DNA from: Parietaria judaica
Taxonomy: Eukaryota > Streptophyta > Magnoliopsida > Rosales > Urticaceae
Length of the DNA: 64,000 nt
Reading direction: 5' to 3'
Assembly: GCA_954871525.1 (NCBI GenBank)
Contig: OX940863.1
Coordinates: forward strand, 3,448,001 to 3,512,000
The notes beneath the pieces were generated by a model. It ran no database searches and was not told the DNA's origin. It worked only from the letters and a program-made list of their open reading frames with translations. A program made the position numbers and the translations under genes. Shown here in pieces: positions 34,601 through 46,170 of this stretch. Numbering within the stretch: the stretch's first letter is position 1; the number at the start of each line of letters is the position of its first letter.

Positions 34601-35764
34601 TTATGCAAATGTTATAGGCATTCATGCATGAACCTATTTTCTTTTTGTTGTAATTGTTTAAATCAAATTATGGCATGCAATTTGTTTTTTACTTCTATGT
34701 AATATTTAAACGAAAAAGGACATTTAATGATTTTTAGACATGTATTTTGATGATTTTTATGTTTTTTTTTTTAATTCATTTACATCATGCCTTTACAATT
34801 TTTTTTAATATAGGTTTTTATGGTACTTCTACAAATAACAAATTAAATATCTATATTTGTTCTATTGTGTACCTTTTTTTTTCCGTTTTTAATTTCTTAT
34901 ATATATATATATATATATATCAAATGTGTTTAACATGGTTATACAATTAAAAAATTAACAACGTTAAAAAACGGTGTATTTACACACACGAGTACATTAA
35001 TACACTAAAAAAAATGGTATCTTTACTTTCATATTGGGTAAGTATGGAGATTTACTTTTTGAAAATTAAAATATGTTAAAAGAAAGAGTTACTTTTTTTC
35101 ATATACGTATTAATATATATATATATATATTCTAATTATTTGTTTGTGGTTTTAATATGAAATAGTTCTAAATAATAATATTTAACAATGATAAGTGAAT
35201 CATAGTGTCTCAGAGACGGAACTAGAAAATTTTGTTCAGATTCTGAAAAGCAACAAAATTTTAGTCTTGGATAACAAGTTTGTGGTGCCAAGCAAAAAAT
35301 GCAAACCAGAGCTTAATGTGGCACCAAAAATCAACAAATTCGGTCATTTCTTCAAATGATCTTTCTAGATAAATTAGGTTTATATTGGTTTCTAAATAAA
35401 TTAGGTTTCTAACAACTTGGGTTTACATATTGCATTACAAACATAGGTTTGTATATCTCCTTGCGATTAATGATTATATATTGAAATTCTTATATTGCAT
35501 GTCGAAAACGAAAAAGTCTCATAATAAAATACTTTAATAGAAGTTAAATTGTTATATTATGGGAAATTTGCGACAAAAGTTACACAAACTAGGTCATAGT
35601 TAGCGGTATATTTTATATTTTATTTAGTCGTTAAAAAGGTTCTATAAAAACCCAAAATTATTAATATATAAACTTCTACAACATTTATTTTTTTCAATAC
35701 TAAATTAAGAGTACTAACACAATTAGCTATAATTTTCGACGCCGCGGCGCGGGCATGCCACTAG
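31640..35764 (+). mobile_element. Candidate non-autonomous Helitron
   Basis: The proposed left end is TCTATATATTATAAAAGG preceded by A (31639), a form common at plant Helitron 5' ends. The proposed right end is CTAG at 35761-35764, followed by T, with a perfect 10-bp palindrome CGCCGCGGCG (35740-35749) eleven bases upstream. A GC-rich hairpin shortly before CTRR is the hallmark of a Helitron 3' terminus. Helitrons make no target duplication, so none is expected. No Rep/helicase frame is present. Immediately to the right (35770-35900) lies sequence resembling the element's own left end, suggesting a second copy next to it. The right end is more secure than the left. Confidence 0.5.
33454..33639. 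repeat. 93-bp tandem duplication
   Basis: Two adjacent 93-bp units (33454-33546 and 33547-33639) are identical except for one visible base (CGTG versus CGTA in the CCGCCGT segment). Because 93 is divisible by three, open frames run through both copies, but nothing suggests a gene. Confidence 0.93.
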
Positions 35765-36790
35765 TTAAAGGTAAAGGATGATTTTTCAAGGATGACATGG
35801 CACAATGTAATCAAAGGATTAAGGAATCTTTTTTTCTTAGAATTTTGATTTATTTTTATTCTCCTACCATTCACTAAATCGTAAAAATATTTTACGTACA
35901 TCATATTTGCATGGCAATATTAAATGCTTGCTAAGGAATATCAAGAGGTTAATAATAGAGTTTTTATTAGAATAGCTATATTTGTATATAGATAAAATGG
36001 TTAATTTTTTTAGATAAAACTCTAATAACATAGCTACATTTGTTTAAATTTATTTCATTATTTAACTTTGTTAGAGTAAAACCCTAATAAGATAGCTACA
36101 TTTGTTTAAATCTATATCATATTATATAGCTATATTTTTGTTAATAGAGAAAATAGTTTTCGAAAAAACCCTAATAACATATGTACCTATGTTAGTTCTA
36201 ATAACATATTTTACGTGTGCATGATTGCATCATTGCATGAATATATAGATGTTTTTATATTTTTTTATTCAGCAATATAGTTGAGTTTTACCTTTAATTG
36301 TTAAGTATATAATTTTGTTTTATATTCTTCTCTCAATTATGAGTCTTGTTTCATAGTTATACCTAATTCCTAAATTTGTTGATATTTGTATGAGATACAA
36401 ATTGAAATTGTATAACATGGAACTTTTCGTTGTAATTTAATGCATGCAAATTGATTTCCACTATATGGCCATTCAAAATTATGTAAAAATGTAAAATTGA
36501 AGATATTCATACCAAAAGTCTAACGACGACGTTACTACGTTACTTGACTCTTGCTATTTTGAGTCATTTATACAATTTATTTATTTTTATTAAGAAAACA
36601 CATGCACTTATTGACATATTATTGCTACATTCCCTTTATACTACTTAAATAAATTCAAGGATCTATATCTATATATATACTACGAATAAAAAAATAAACG
36701 TTTGTGTTATAGATAATAATGTTAAGAGTATATAAAAAGTCCAACGTTTTGAAATTTTTAGTGCTATATTCTAATTGGCTTTAATGATCC

Positions 36791-36843
<53 letters not shown>

Positions 36844-38033
36844 TATATATATATATATATATATATAAAGGTTTCCTTCACTTGCTTGTGATAAGTTTTT
36901 TGGTTGCTGATGTAGTTTATAATTTTGCTAAGTTATTTTTCCAGTTTAAGATTTTCAGCAAAATACAATTAAGGTAATTACGGTATTCAGATTTCAATCT
37001 TCACATATTTTTTTTTCTTTTTAATTTTTCTTTTCTACACATTATGCAGTTATTGTTTCTCAATGTCAATTTCTAAAATGTATGCAAATTTTGCAAGTTC
37101 ACCTACTCTCATGCAAACACCGTAGATTTTGATTATATATACTTTTTTTCTCTATTATTGAGTAATTATATTTTTTGTTAATTTTTTTTTTTTGAAGGCT
37201 ATTTTTGGGCAATTCTATTTGTACTGCTTTAGCAAAATTATTGAGGTTTTTTTAGTGTCATGAGAGTTTTAATCTCATGGTACAAGTTCAAATGTCTCAT
37301 TGACTATATATATACAGATTCAAGCTTTCATTTGTTCTATTTTTTACGACATTCCATATAAAACTGATAATTTTTTACGAAGAATAATTTTGATTATAAA
37401 AGAAATAATAACACATATGTAATTTAAACACATGTTTTATACATATATTTAAACGCTATACATTATATAAAATGATATTTTATTCGCTCTTTTCCACTAG
37501 TTTAATATAACAATGCAATGATAACCTTTCATGAGAATTAAAGATCGCACAAACTTTCGTACTTAATTAATTATACTATTATTTACTCATCTATTTATAT
37601 ATGGAAAAAAATGATAAAGACCAATTAGGATGTATCTGTTTCACTAATTAACTAGCAACATGTCTTGGGCATGATTTTAATATATTTTAATTTTTAATTT
37701 TATTTGCGTAATAAAAAGGACGTGACTGGGGTATAGTTATTTATTTATTGAATAAATAATAATTCATTATCATGAAGTTATCAATGCTTTTAAATTTTAA
37801 TAACTATAAGGTATAGTGGAGTCCCTATAAATGGATTTGTTCAATCATGTATAACTTAGAAGAAGTTATATTATACTTTAACCTTTAAAAACACGAGACT
37901 CTTAATATTATTATTTTTTTCATTTTGAATTGAGTTAAATCTTTCAAAATCATCAACAAATGTACTCATTTGATCTCCATATATTTATATATATATATAT
38001 ATATATATATTTATCTGGCGTTCCTTAATTATA
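35765..38033. other. AT-rich intergenic DNA with compound microsatellite
   Basis: No gene is recognisable. A (CT)n(AT)n tract lies at about 36790-36867. The first 130 bases resemble the left end of the candidate Helitron at 31640. The rest is AT-rich low-complexity sequence, with an (AT)n tract at 37986-38010. Confidence 0.5.
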
Positions 38034-38041
38034 ATGTATGG

Positions 38042-38424
38042 TAAGGGTGAGCATTTTAGACCCAACCCGATGGCCCAACCCAATCCGTTAGACCGTTCAA
38101 TCTCTCATTTTCATGTTTTACATTGTTTAGTGTATGTTTGTTTGATTAAATTTGTTTGGAGTATTTTACTTGAATTTTGAGTTACATTGATGCATTTTTT
38201 TCATATTATTTTTTGTTATATAAGATTAAATTTTAATTAATCGGGCCATGGCGACCCAAACCAACCCAACCCAACCCGATTTTTTATCGGGTCGGTTTGG
38301 TTCGGGCATTAAAAAAATGGATCGGATCGGGTTTTTTTTTTTTTTTTTTAACCCAAAGTGATCGGGTCAGGTCCATAAAAAACATCGGGGCGGTCCAACC
38401 CAACTCATCCCATGTTCACCCCTG
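38042..38424. mobile_element. Non-autonomous hAT element, GGGTGAGC family
   Basis: The 383-bp element starts TAAGGGTGAGCA and ends GTTCACCCCTG. It is flanked by a perfect 8-bp target duplication ATGTATGG (38034-38041 and 38425-38432). Subterminal GACCCAACCC and CCAACCC repeats match the element at 29074-29658 in reverse orientation. There is no coding capacity. Confidence 0.87.
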
Positions 38425-39572
38425 ATGTATGGTAACAAAATGAATCTGAATAGTTTAATTATATTAGACTGTAAACCTAGGTAGGTATTAATATTATTGT
38501 TTAATAATAGGCACGAGTACTAATTGATTTTGACTCTGTACTGTACAACTTGAAAGTTTACTTACCATACTAATTAAAGATAAAAATAAAAGAATTTCGT
38601 TTAGAAAAAGTAAACTATCAACTCGTCTTGGCTTTGCTGGCATTCAATGTATGTTCTGAGGCCGACAAAGTCACTGCGCTATCTACTTGCCACGTGTCTT
38701 ATGTTAATGTACAAAGAGTATATCACTTTATAAGTTTATTATATACCACCATATCTCTTCAAATTTTTATTTTATTTTATATCACTTGTCTTTTTATTTT
38801 TTTATACATAAATGATAAATACTCTCTTGAGTTTTTCTAAATTACCCCTAAACTAATTATTATGTATCAATTTATTATTATACATAATATGATAAAATCA
38901 TATTTTGTATTAATTTTTAACTTTTGATTTTGTACTATAAACTTTCTTCTATTATGATTTTACGATTATTTCAAATTAAAAAAATATACATTTTTTCCTT
39001 TGCTCATTTTGTAATACTAATTTTCACTTATTTTTTTTAATAAAATGATTAAATTCTATCTTAAAATTTAATTTATCTTGGTATTTATTCTCGAGTTTTT
39101 CTTCTAGATTTTTGTCAAATTTTATAAAAAAATAATTTTTGTTTATTCTTCATCTTTTTTTACTTTAGCTGTACATATTTAGCTGTTTATTCTTCAGCTG
39201 TACATATTTTAAAGACAGTGTTAAAGATAAGAAAAGTTAATGTTTACGCTCTTTAATTAATGAAACAAATTATATTTAGTTTCTTATACATTTATTTATA
39301 TTTTATGTTAATCGACAAAGGGCCAACCTCAAAACACATAATAGCTTTAATGTACTATGTAATCTCTAAAAGAATACCAAATACCAAGTATGTGTATATA
39401 TATATATATATATGCTCTACTATTCTAGTATGTGCTAGGATTTCATAGTCACGTTCCAACGCTCATATCGCGTGGCTTCACTCCTGTCAATCAATTTGCA
39501 TAAAACATAGTAGTTGTCCAAAGATTCAACCCACTAAACCCTAGTTGATTTGTCGCCGACTTAAGTGAAAAG

Positions 39573-39578
39573 CACGTG
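39573..39578. promoter_or_regulatory. G-box upstream of JAZ gene
   Basis: CACGTG, the core G-box bound by MYC2-type bHLH factors, lies 437 bp before the JAZ start codon. JAZ genes are known MYC2 targets in the jasmonate pathway. A third G-box occurs further away at 38691-38696. Assigned by motif and context. Confidence 0.55.
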
Positions 39579-39710
39579 CTTATTTCCTAATTAATAAAAA
39601 ACAAGTATACTACAACAAACAAAGTACAAGCTGCAAAAAAGGTGGGCCGAAAAGAAAATATGTGGCGGTTTATTATGTGGAGAGAGAAACGTGATTTAAA
39701 AATCGTTTTG

Positions 39711-39716
39711 CACGTG
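39711..39716. promoter_or_regulatory. Proximal G-box of JAZ gene
   Basis: CACGTG lies about 175 bp upstream of the candidate TATA box and 299 bp upstream of the JAZ start codon. This is the position most likely to mediate jasmonate-responsive feedback transcription. Confidence 0.6.
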
Positions 39717-39885
39717 ACCCAAATTAAATATCGGTTTTTTTTTATTGTATTGTAATTTGTAAGTAATTATATGCGTTAGGCTTCGGTGCGTTGCGTGTTT
39801 GAAATTGAAATTGAAATTGAAAACGATTTCTGGTGGGACCCACCCAACTTGACTCCTCTCTCTTTCTCTCTCTCTATGCAATTCC

Positions 39886-39894
39886 TATATAAAA
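39886..39894 (+). promoter_or_regulatory. TATA box of JAZ gene
   Basis: TATATAAAA lies 116 bases before the first coding ATG and is followed by a CT-rich leader (39915-39950), a typical plant core promoter arrangement. Confidence 0.65.
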
Positions 39895-40009
39895 CACGCG
39901 TGTTTGCCTAATCTCTCTCATTTCTCATCTCTCTCTCTCTTTCTCTCTCGGAATCGGTAATCAAGAAGAGTCTCGGAATCGTGAACATCAGTTCAAGAGT
40001 TAATCGAAG

Positions 40010-40619
40010 ATGAGGAGAAACTGCAACTTGGAGCTTCGTCTTCTTCCTTCCTCTGCTTCGGACGTGGAGGAGTCTCAGAGAAGACCATCAACAGCTCTAA
40101 TGGCGAATTCGAGCAGTGCTAGTCCACAGCAGAGCCAGCCCTTGACCATCTTCTACAATGGGAAGATCTGCGTTTGCGATGTCTCTGACTTTCAGGTTCG
40201 TTCATAATTTTTTTTTTCATTTTTTTAAATGAAAGCATGAGCATTGAGAATTGAGATGAGATTAGTTGCAGATTCGGCGCAAGTACCTAATGATTTGATT
40301 TTTCAGTAATAATTTTTTAAATCAAACTATTTGAATAAAAACAGTATTATTTCTGCATTGAATCGTTGACGAAGAGTCAAACTAAATTGTTTTTATCTTT
40401 TCAAATTTGCAGGCTAAGGCTATCCTTTTGTTGGCAAACAAAGAAGTCAACGAGACAGTAAAGACGCCGACCGGGACCGGGACCGTGCCGTCCTCGCCGT
40501 CCGTACGTTCGCCGGTGTACACGCCCACGGCGGCGCTCTCGATGAAGCGATCGCTGCAGCGGTTTCTCGAGAAGCGCGCGCACCGGGCGCAGGCGATGGC
40601 GACGCCTTACCTCCGATGA
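40010..40619 (+). CDS. JAZ8: TIFY5/JAZ8-type jasmonate-pathway repressor
   Basis: This nuclear repressor binds MYC transcription factors and dampens jasmonate responses. Two exons (40010-40195 and 40413-40619, GT-AG, phase 0) encode 130 residues, the length of Arabidopsis JAZ7/JAZ8. An N-terminal EAR motif LELRL (residues 7-11) would recruit TOPLESS directly. The TIFY motif variant TIFYNGK begins near residue 46. The C-terminal Jas region (about 102-128, SMKRSLQRFLEKR) lacks the LPIAR degron that lets COI1 and jasmonoyl-isoleucine trigger degradation. This combination defines the stable JAZ7/8 subgroup. G-boxes and a TATA box lie upstream. No defect is visible. Whether it is strictly JAZ7 or JAZ8 cannot be said, because those two split within Brassicaceae. 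Confidence 0.93.
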
Positions 40620-41236
40620 TTTGCGGGGAGAATTTTCAAGGAATTATGTATACAAATCACAGTCATGTTTAGGTAGGAATTATCATCTTAATTAGTTAGG
40701 GCTTGTAAATTCTGTGTCGAAGATTATTGATTTCAAGGTTGAGATTTTTTTCTATTCCGTTTGTGTGATTGGATTAACAATTTTTGGAGTTATCTAGTAA
40801 TTAGATTATTGATTAATGATTGAATCATTTTAAGAGACATATTAGCAACACTTAAAAAACGACACTTTCCTTCATATAATATTTGATCATTAATCTTTTG
40901 TTATTAAAATTTAAATTGCATTATATTTTGCTACCTACAGATTATTAGAATGAATAAAATTAGTTTTCCATTTTAAGTGAAGGATTTAGTTGAAGATAAT
41001 ATGCTTGCCTATATCGTAAGGGGTGGACTCACGATCAAGACTCGTGGACATCGTATTTTTGGTCACGATTATGTTTTTTATTTTTCGTTGCATCATGGAT
41101 CCTTAATAAACTCGCTATAAGTATATGTACAACTTTTTCATTCTAGTTAAACCTACACCGAAAAAAAGCCAACTAATTTTATAAATTGTGAAATTTAAAT
41201 TTGTATTATTAACATATATTTATATATATATATATA
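40620..41236. other. JAZ 3' flank
   Basis: Presumed 3' UTR followed by AT-rich DNA ending in an (AT)n tract (41218-41243) into which an hAT-like element inserted. No gene is visible. Confidence 0.5.
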
Positions 41237-41244
41237 TATATATC

Positions 41245-41694
41245 CAGGGGCGGAGCTAGTTGGGGCCGAGCGGGTGCGGCCACCCCCACTTAATTCAAAC
41301 ACGTTATTTTATATAAATAAAAAATTATACAGTTTTATCAATATATATATATATATAAATATATATATATATAAGGTATCATATGTAGACAAAATTGATA
41401 CTCGAGTTTAGTGGAATCTAAGTTTAGTTTTATCTCTCTTCCTAAGAGACCAAGATTCAATTCCCAACAACCTTTTTTTTTAATGTATTTATGACTTCTC
41501 TATATTAGTATTAATCTCTTAATATAAATATTCTTTTATTATCTATTAAGTAATTATATTTTTACCATTGTATCACTAAATATTATCGATATATAAAAAT
41601 TAATTATAAAAATACTTTTATATCATATCATATACTAAAAATTCCAGCTTAATTTTTTTCGCCCCCTCTTGTAGAAATTTTGGTTCCGCCCCTG
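41245..41694. mobile_element. Non-autonomous hAT-like element, GGGGCGGAGC family
   Basis: The 450-bp element starts CAGGGGCGGAGCTAG and ends GGTTCCGCCCCTG. The flanking 8-mers TATATATC (41237-41244) and CATATATC (41695-41702) match at seven of eight positions. The interior matches 25442-25868 closely, including the box B-like TTCAATTCCC. Confidence 0.82.
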
Positions 41695-41702
41695 CATATA
41701 TC

Positions 41703-42652
41703 CGAATGTTTATGAAGAACAAAATAAACTCTATATTCAAGAAACTACCATGTTTGGCCAGACAAAGTTATGTGTTAATGCTTCAACGTTTAAATTAAAA
41801 CTATTAATAGAAGCATGCATATCTAATGCTGTAAATACGTCAAAAATTCAAATTTTCGAGTAAAATATGAAAAAATAATATCAAGAACCAAAATTTATGG
41901 TTCTGAATTTTTTCAAATTCATAATATTATGAAACCGGAAATAACTGGAACTAAAAAATTGGTTTCGATTTTCTTAAACAATTCGAATTTTATTTTTATT
42001 TTGTCTAATCTGAACCTTTTTTTTTTAAGTCGACGGTTTTAATTGATCGATTTTAAAAATTAAAATTAAAAACTTAAAAAAAATTAGAGCTGGATTTCCA
42101 GTTCCGAAAAAATTTAGTTTCGATTTTATCAGAAGAAAAAAAAAATTGAGTATCGGATACTAGATTTCATATGTTAAAATTCCTCCTTTTTTTCTTGTGA
42201 TGTTCTTGAGAACACTGTTAATTTGTTACAAAATCCTGCTGTATATTTGAAAATATTGCCACATAAATAATGTCATATTTTTCTACGGTCTATTGAAGTT
42301 TGAAACCCTAACTTTTAAATTTTTCTCATATATGAAAATAGGGTTACTTCAAGATATATGTATGTATCAGTCGTGAGAGTCATGCTATTTAGGTTTCTCA
42401 TTATATTCTTGTCTCATTTCGATGTATTTAATTTTTTATTCAAACATAAAAGATAAGTTAGTGAAAGTGGATTAAGTTTAAAAAATGTAGGACAAAATGT
42501 TGCCATCCATTGAAAAGTGATAGTTGGTTTATTCGTAGAGCATGAAAATTGATAGATCAATGCTAATAACGTTTTATAAATTGTGGATATTTTTGCGACT
42601 TTTTGGGTGTCTTGGTCGTTAATATTTATTGTGTTGTCGACTGAGACATGAG
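41703..42652. other. AT-rich intergenic DNA
   Basis: No gene or bounded repeat is recognised. The sequence is AT-rich with frequent GAATTTT/AAAATTC runs. Confidence 0.5.
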
Positions 42653-42665
42653 TACGATTGTTTGT

Positions 42666-43082
42666 TTGTTTTTTTTTTTTTTTTTTTTTTTATAGAAATG
42701 GAACTTTGATTAAAACAGGGGTAAATCTCTTTGAATACATTGTACAAGCCATTCGGGACAATTAAGCGCCCAACAATCCGAAGATAAAACGGATAGTCTA
42801 GTTCTAGCAATACAATGAGCGGCCTCGTTACAATTCCTAAAAATCCATCGACCCTTCGGGTAAGCCCAAAGAGTTAACAAGAAGGCCGACACTCGCAATG
42901 ATCGGACCTTGGATGCCATTGTAATGAGCACTGTTCAAAAGCTTGGCCGCTCTAGAACAATCGTACTCAACTTCCGAAATAGTCCACCCTCGGTTACGGA
43001 CAAAAGATAACCCGTGGTGCAAAGCTTCGCATTCGGCCATCAAGGCCGAGTCCACGTTTTCAAAGAAAGCGATTCACAAAAA
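42666..43082 (-). mobile_element. 5'-truncated L1-type LINE with RNase H fragment
   Basis: A minus-strand retroposon of about 417 bp is flanked by a perfect 13-bp target duplication TACGATTGTTTGT (42653-42665 and 43083-43095). Its poly(A) tail appears as the T-run at about 42669-42690. Just inside the tail the complement reads CAAAGTTCCATTTCTAT, a typical plant LINE 3' end. The coding part is the end of an RNase H-like domain of the plant LINE type: ALMAECEALHHGL and the downstream NEAAHCIA are visible, in two frames on the minus strand (43055-42837 and 42931-42710), so it is frameshifted. Everything upstream is missing, as expected from incomplete reverse transcription. Confidence 0.88.
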
Positions 43083-43095
43083 TACGATTGTTTGT

Positions 43096-46034
43096 ACTGA
43101 AAAATATCACAAATTATTCTCCAAGGACACTTCGAGATTCACAAAAATAGAATCCTAAAATACTATCAAACTTTATAATACTTCAATTCTCACTTATTTA
43201 TACATATAAATTCTCAAGCCTAATGGTACCAGAATCGCTAAAGACACGACGACGCAAAGTAATCAATCTGATCGACTTAGAGGTTGTAAGAAAAATAACC
43301 TCTTTAGTAAATTTTATTATTAAAAACTTATTTAGCGAATAGTATTTAAAGTATTTAATGAATTTCATCGACCTACCGATTGGGAGATCCTACTCAAATT
43401 TTTTTATTATTGAATTATAGTATAGAGAATTTGTGAAGTCAAGTAGACATATCTCTAAAAAAAAAAACCTGTACTTTCATGTCATTTATATTTTTAGTTT
43501 GATAAATTTTTATTCAATGTTTAGGGTTTAGTATTTAATCCTAACTCACTTAGTAATAATTATTTAAATACGATAAACTTGGTTTTAACTAATTATTTAA
43601 ATACGATACTTGGAACATCATATCTCATTTTTCATTATTGAACACACACACAAAAAACTGATTTTTTTTCAACTGCAATTTCTACAAAACTAGAAATTTG
43701 GATCGTCCGATTTCGTATTTAAATGTTGTATGTTAATTACATTTTTTAATACGGATATGTATCAGACACTCTATTGCATGGTATACCTAGTTAAGCAATC
43801 TAATTTATATACTTAGTGTGGTATTAAACGAGGATCAAAAGTTTTTTCAAAGACAAGAAAAACTATATCAATAAGTCATAAGTGAAAGTATTTACATCAA
43901 ATTTTCAAAATTAAGATAAATCGTATTAAAGTTTGCAGGTTTATTTGAAATTTATACGATTGGATTTTGGTTGGATAATAATATTATTAGCAAGGATATC
44001 CTTATCTTTCGTAATCGTGATTCATGTCGACATGTAATTATCATATACTATCACGTTTTAAGCGTTTGATTTATAATTTCAATCAATAATTTCTGGTCCA
44101 GAAATTTGACTAAATGTTCGTCTTTATATTCTCAATCTAATCACATGATTCATGACTGAATTTTGGCCCCTCTAATTTTTATTGTTTTAAAAATAAAACA
44201 GAAAATTACAGATAAAGTTATAACTAGGAGAGAAATTGACTTAAGAAATGATTTTATTTTTCTTTAGATATTTTTGTACAAAATTAAATTGAGCCAAGTT
44301 AGAAATTTTATTTTAAATTTCCACATGCAATTTTTTTGACAGAGTAAGAGTCAACTAATTAAGGCTGTTCCTTGATGGACCACCCATAAAGTCAAGCTCT
44401 CCAAAATAAACAGATTAGAAAATAGAAAGGAGAAAAGAAAAAAAAAAGTGTAGTAATTTTCAAAACTTGTTACACAAGCAAATAATTATAAACGTGATGC
44501 TTAAGTAGAGAATATAGATATTTGCACTTTATTAGAGACATATTTTTAAAATAAACTTGCCGAGATAAAGATTGAATATTTTATTTTCGATAATTTGTAG
44601 TCTCCTTCTATTTTTGACACTGTTCTCCAATAAAAATTCTTTAGAAAATCGTCTATTATTATTTATCACCCAAAAAAGAAGAGAATAAGAAGTATATTCC
44701 TATTTCCTAACCTTACTGGTATTCACTTATTTTTAGGTTAATGTGTTATTTAGTTCCATTTTTTCTCATCTCTTGATGTTTGAAGTTGGGCCTTAAAACT
44801 GATCCATTTGATTTGTTAAGGGTTGTTTCATTTCTTCTAGATTTCTCAAAATAGGAAATAACTAATGAAATCCTACCTACACGTCCGTCGCAGGCCCGTG
44901 ATGAGATCCGGATCGTACACGAGCATATGTACTTCATTGTAATTCGTAAAGACATTGCTTGTCCGCAAAGGGTAAATCAAGGTTACGTCGAGTGCGTCGA
45001 GGTTACATGACAAGAACGGTACTTGTGACTCAAGCTTGAATGTTAAAATAAAAATGACAAAAAAATTATTTTGGACGTAACTCATAATATGTTTGAAAGT
45101 GTTAGTCAATTATTTTGCGATCTTATTGTGCTTTGATCTTAAGGTTCTTGAAATAAAAACTCATTGATATTTTCATAACAATGATATAGTACATTGATTT
45201 TCATTCGATAAATTGATTAACTAATTTATTTTTTAAAGTAATCGAAATATGTTGTCCACAAGCTAAATTTGTTGTCACGGACAAGGTGCGATTCATTTAA
45301 AATGTAAAGGGCCAAAAATAAAAAATAAAATACAAAATTGCACTTACATTGATCAAGATTCAAGAACAAGAAAAAAAAAAAAAAAGCTCATCATAAACAA
45401 CACAGAAATTTATACCGAATTTCTTCGCATCATGTTTAAAGCAAGAACTCGAGGGAATATGCGTAACTTATTTCTTAACTTTACCTAATTAAACAATTAA
45501 GAAAAAATATTAATAGGAAATAAATAAAATTTAACAAAGAAATACAACATAAAGAATAAGCAATAAAGTTTATAAGACAACACATATTTTCGCGGAAACA
45601 ATGTCGTGTTTATTGAATAGATTTTCGAATCCCGATTATTATTATTTTTCGAAAACTTTCCTTTCATTGAATTGTTTTGTAATGTTTTTATTTTAAACAT
45701 AAATATAGAAACTGTAAAATAAATATCCTTTACTACACACGTATTTTTATTTTCTTTTATTAAATAGACACTGTTTTTTCATTATTATTTTTCTTGGTCG
45801 TGTGATGTTTTAACTCTTTATTCGAACTATTTTTTCGTTTAACCTTTAGTTTATATTTTTTTTTCTTTTTTAAAAATAATTCAAAAAGAAGAAGCGAGCT
45901 CGTCAACTCCATTTTTGCCTCAATTTCAGCAAGCAACGAACATACGCCCCATAAGCAAAACGAATCTCTCTCTCAAATTTTTCTCGATCATTCTGCATCG
46001 CATTGATCCACATTGCCGGTTCTGATAATCGAAG
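43096..46034. other. AT-rich intergenic DNA and REN1 promoter region
   Basis: About 2.9 kb without a recognisable gene. The last 130 bases (CT-rich, about 45960-46034) look like the leader of the RhoGAP gene that follows. A GT donor-like GAAGGTGCG near 46033 and an acceptor-like GGTGCAG near 46131 suggest a 5' UTR intron. Confidence 0.5.
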
Positions 46035-46170
46035 GTGCGTTTTCGATGCATGTGTTTCCGCCATTGCTCATTCAAAAGCATTGTTTTTCTGGATTTTTTT
46101 CTTCAATTTGGTGGAGTGTTGATGGTGCAGAGAGGTTCTGATCGTGTTTTTATGAGATCGGAGCCAGAGA

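Noticed and set aside
34394..34702. 102-codon open frame with moderately complex sequence
   Set aside because: No recognisable domain and an adjacent AT-rich setting. It might be a captured gene fragment, so it is mentioned only under the Helitron candidate.
37652..37680. Second Helitron-like terminus on the minus strand (CTAG with GACATG upstream)
   Set aside because: The palindrome is weak and I could find no matching opposite end.
42619..43055. RNase H-like frames considered as a host gene
   Set aside because: The poly(A) tail, 13-bp target duplication, truncation and frameshift show that it is a LINE fragment.
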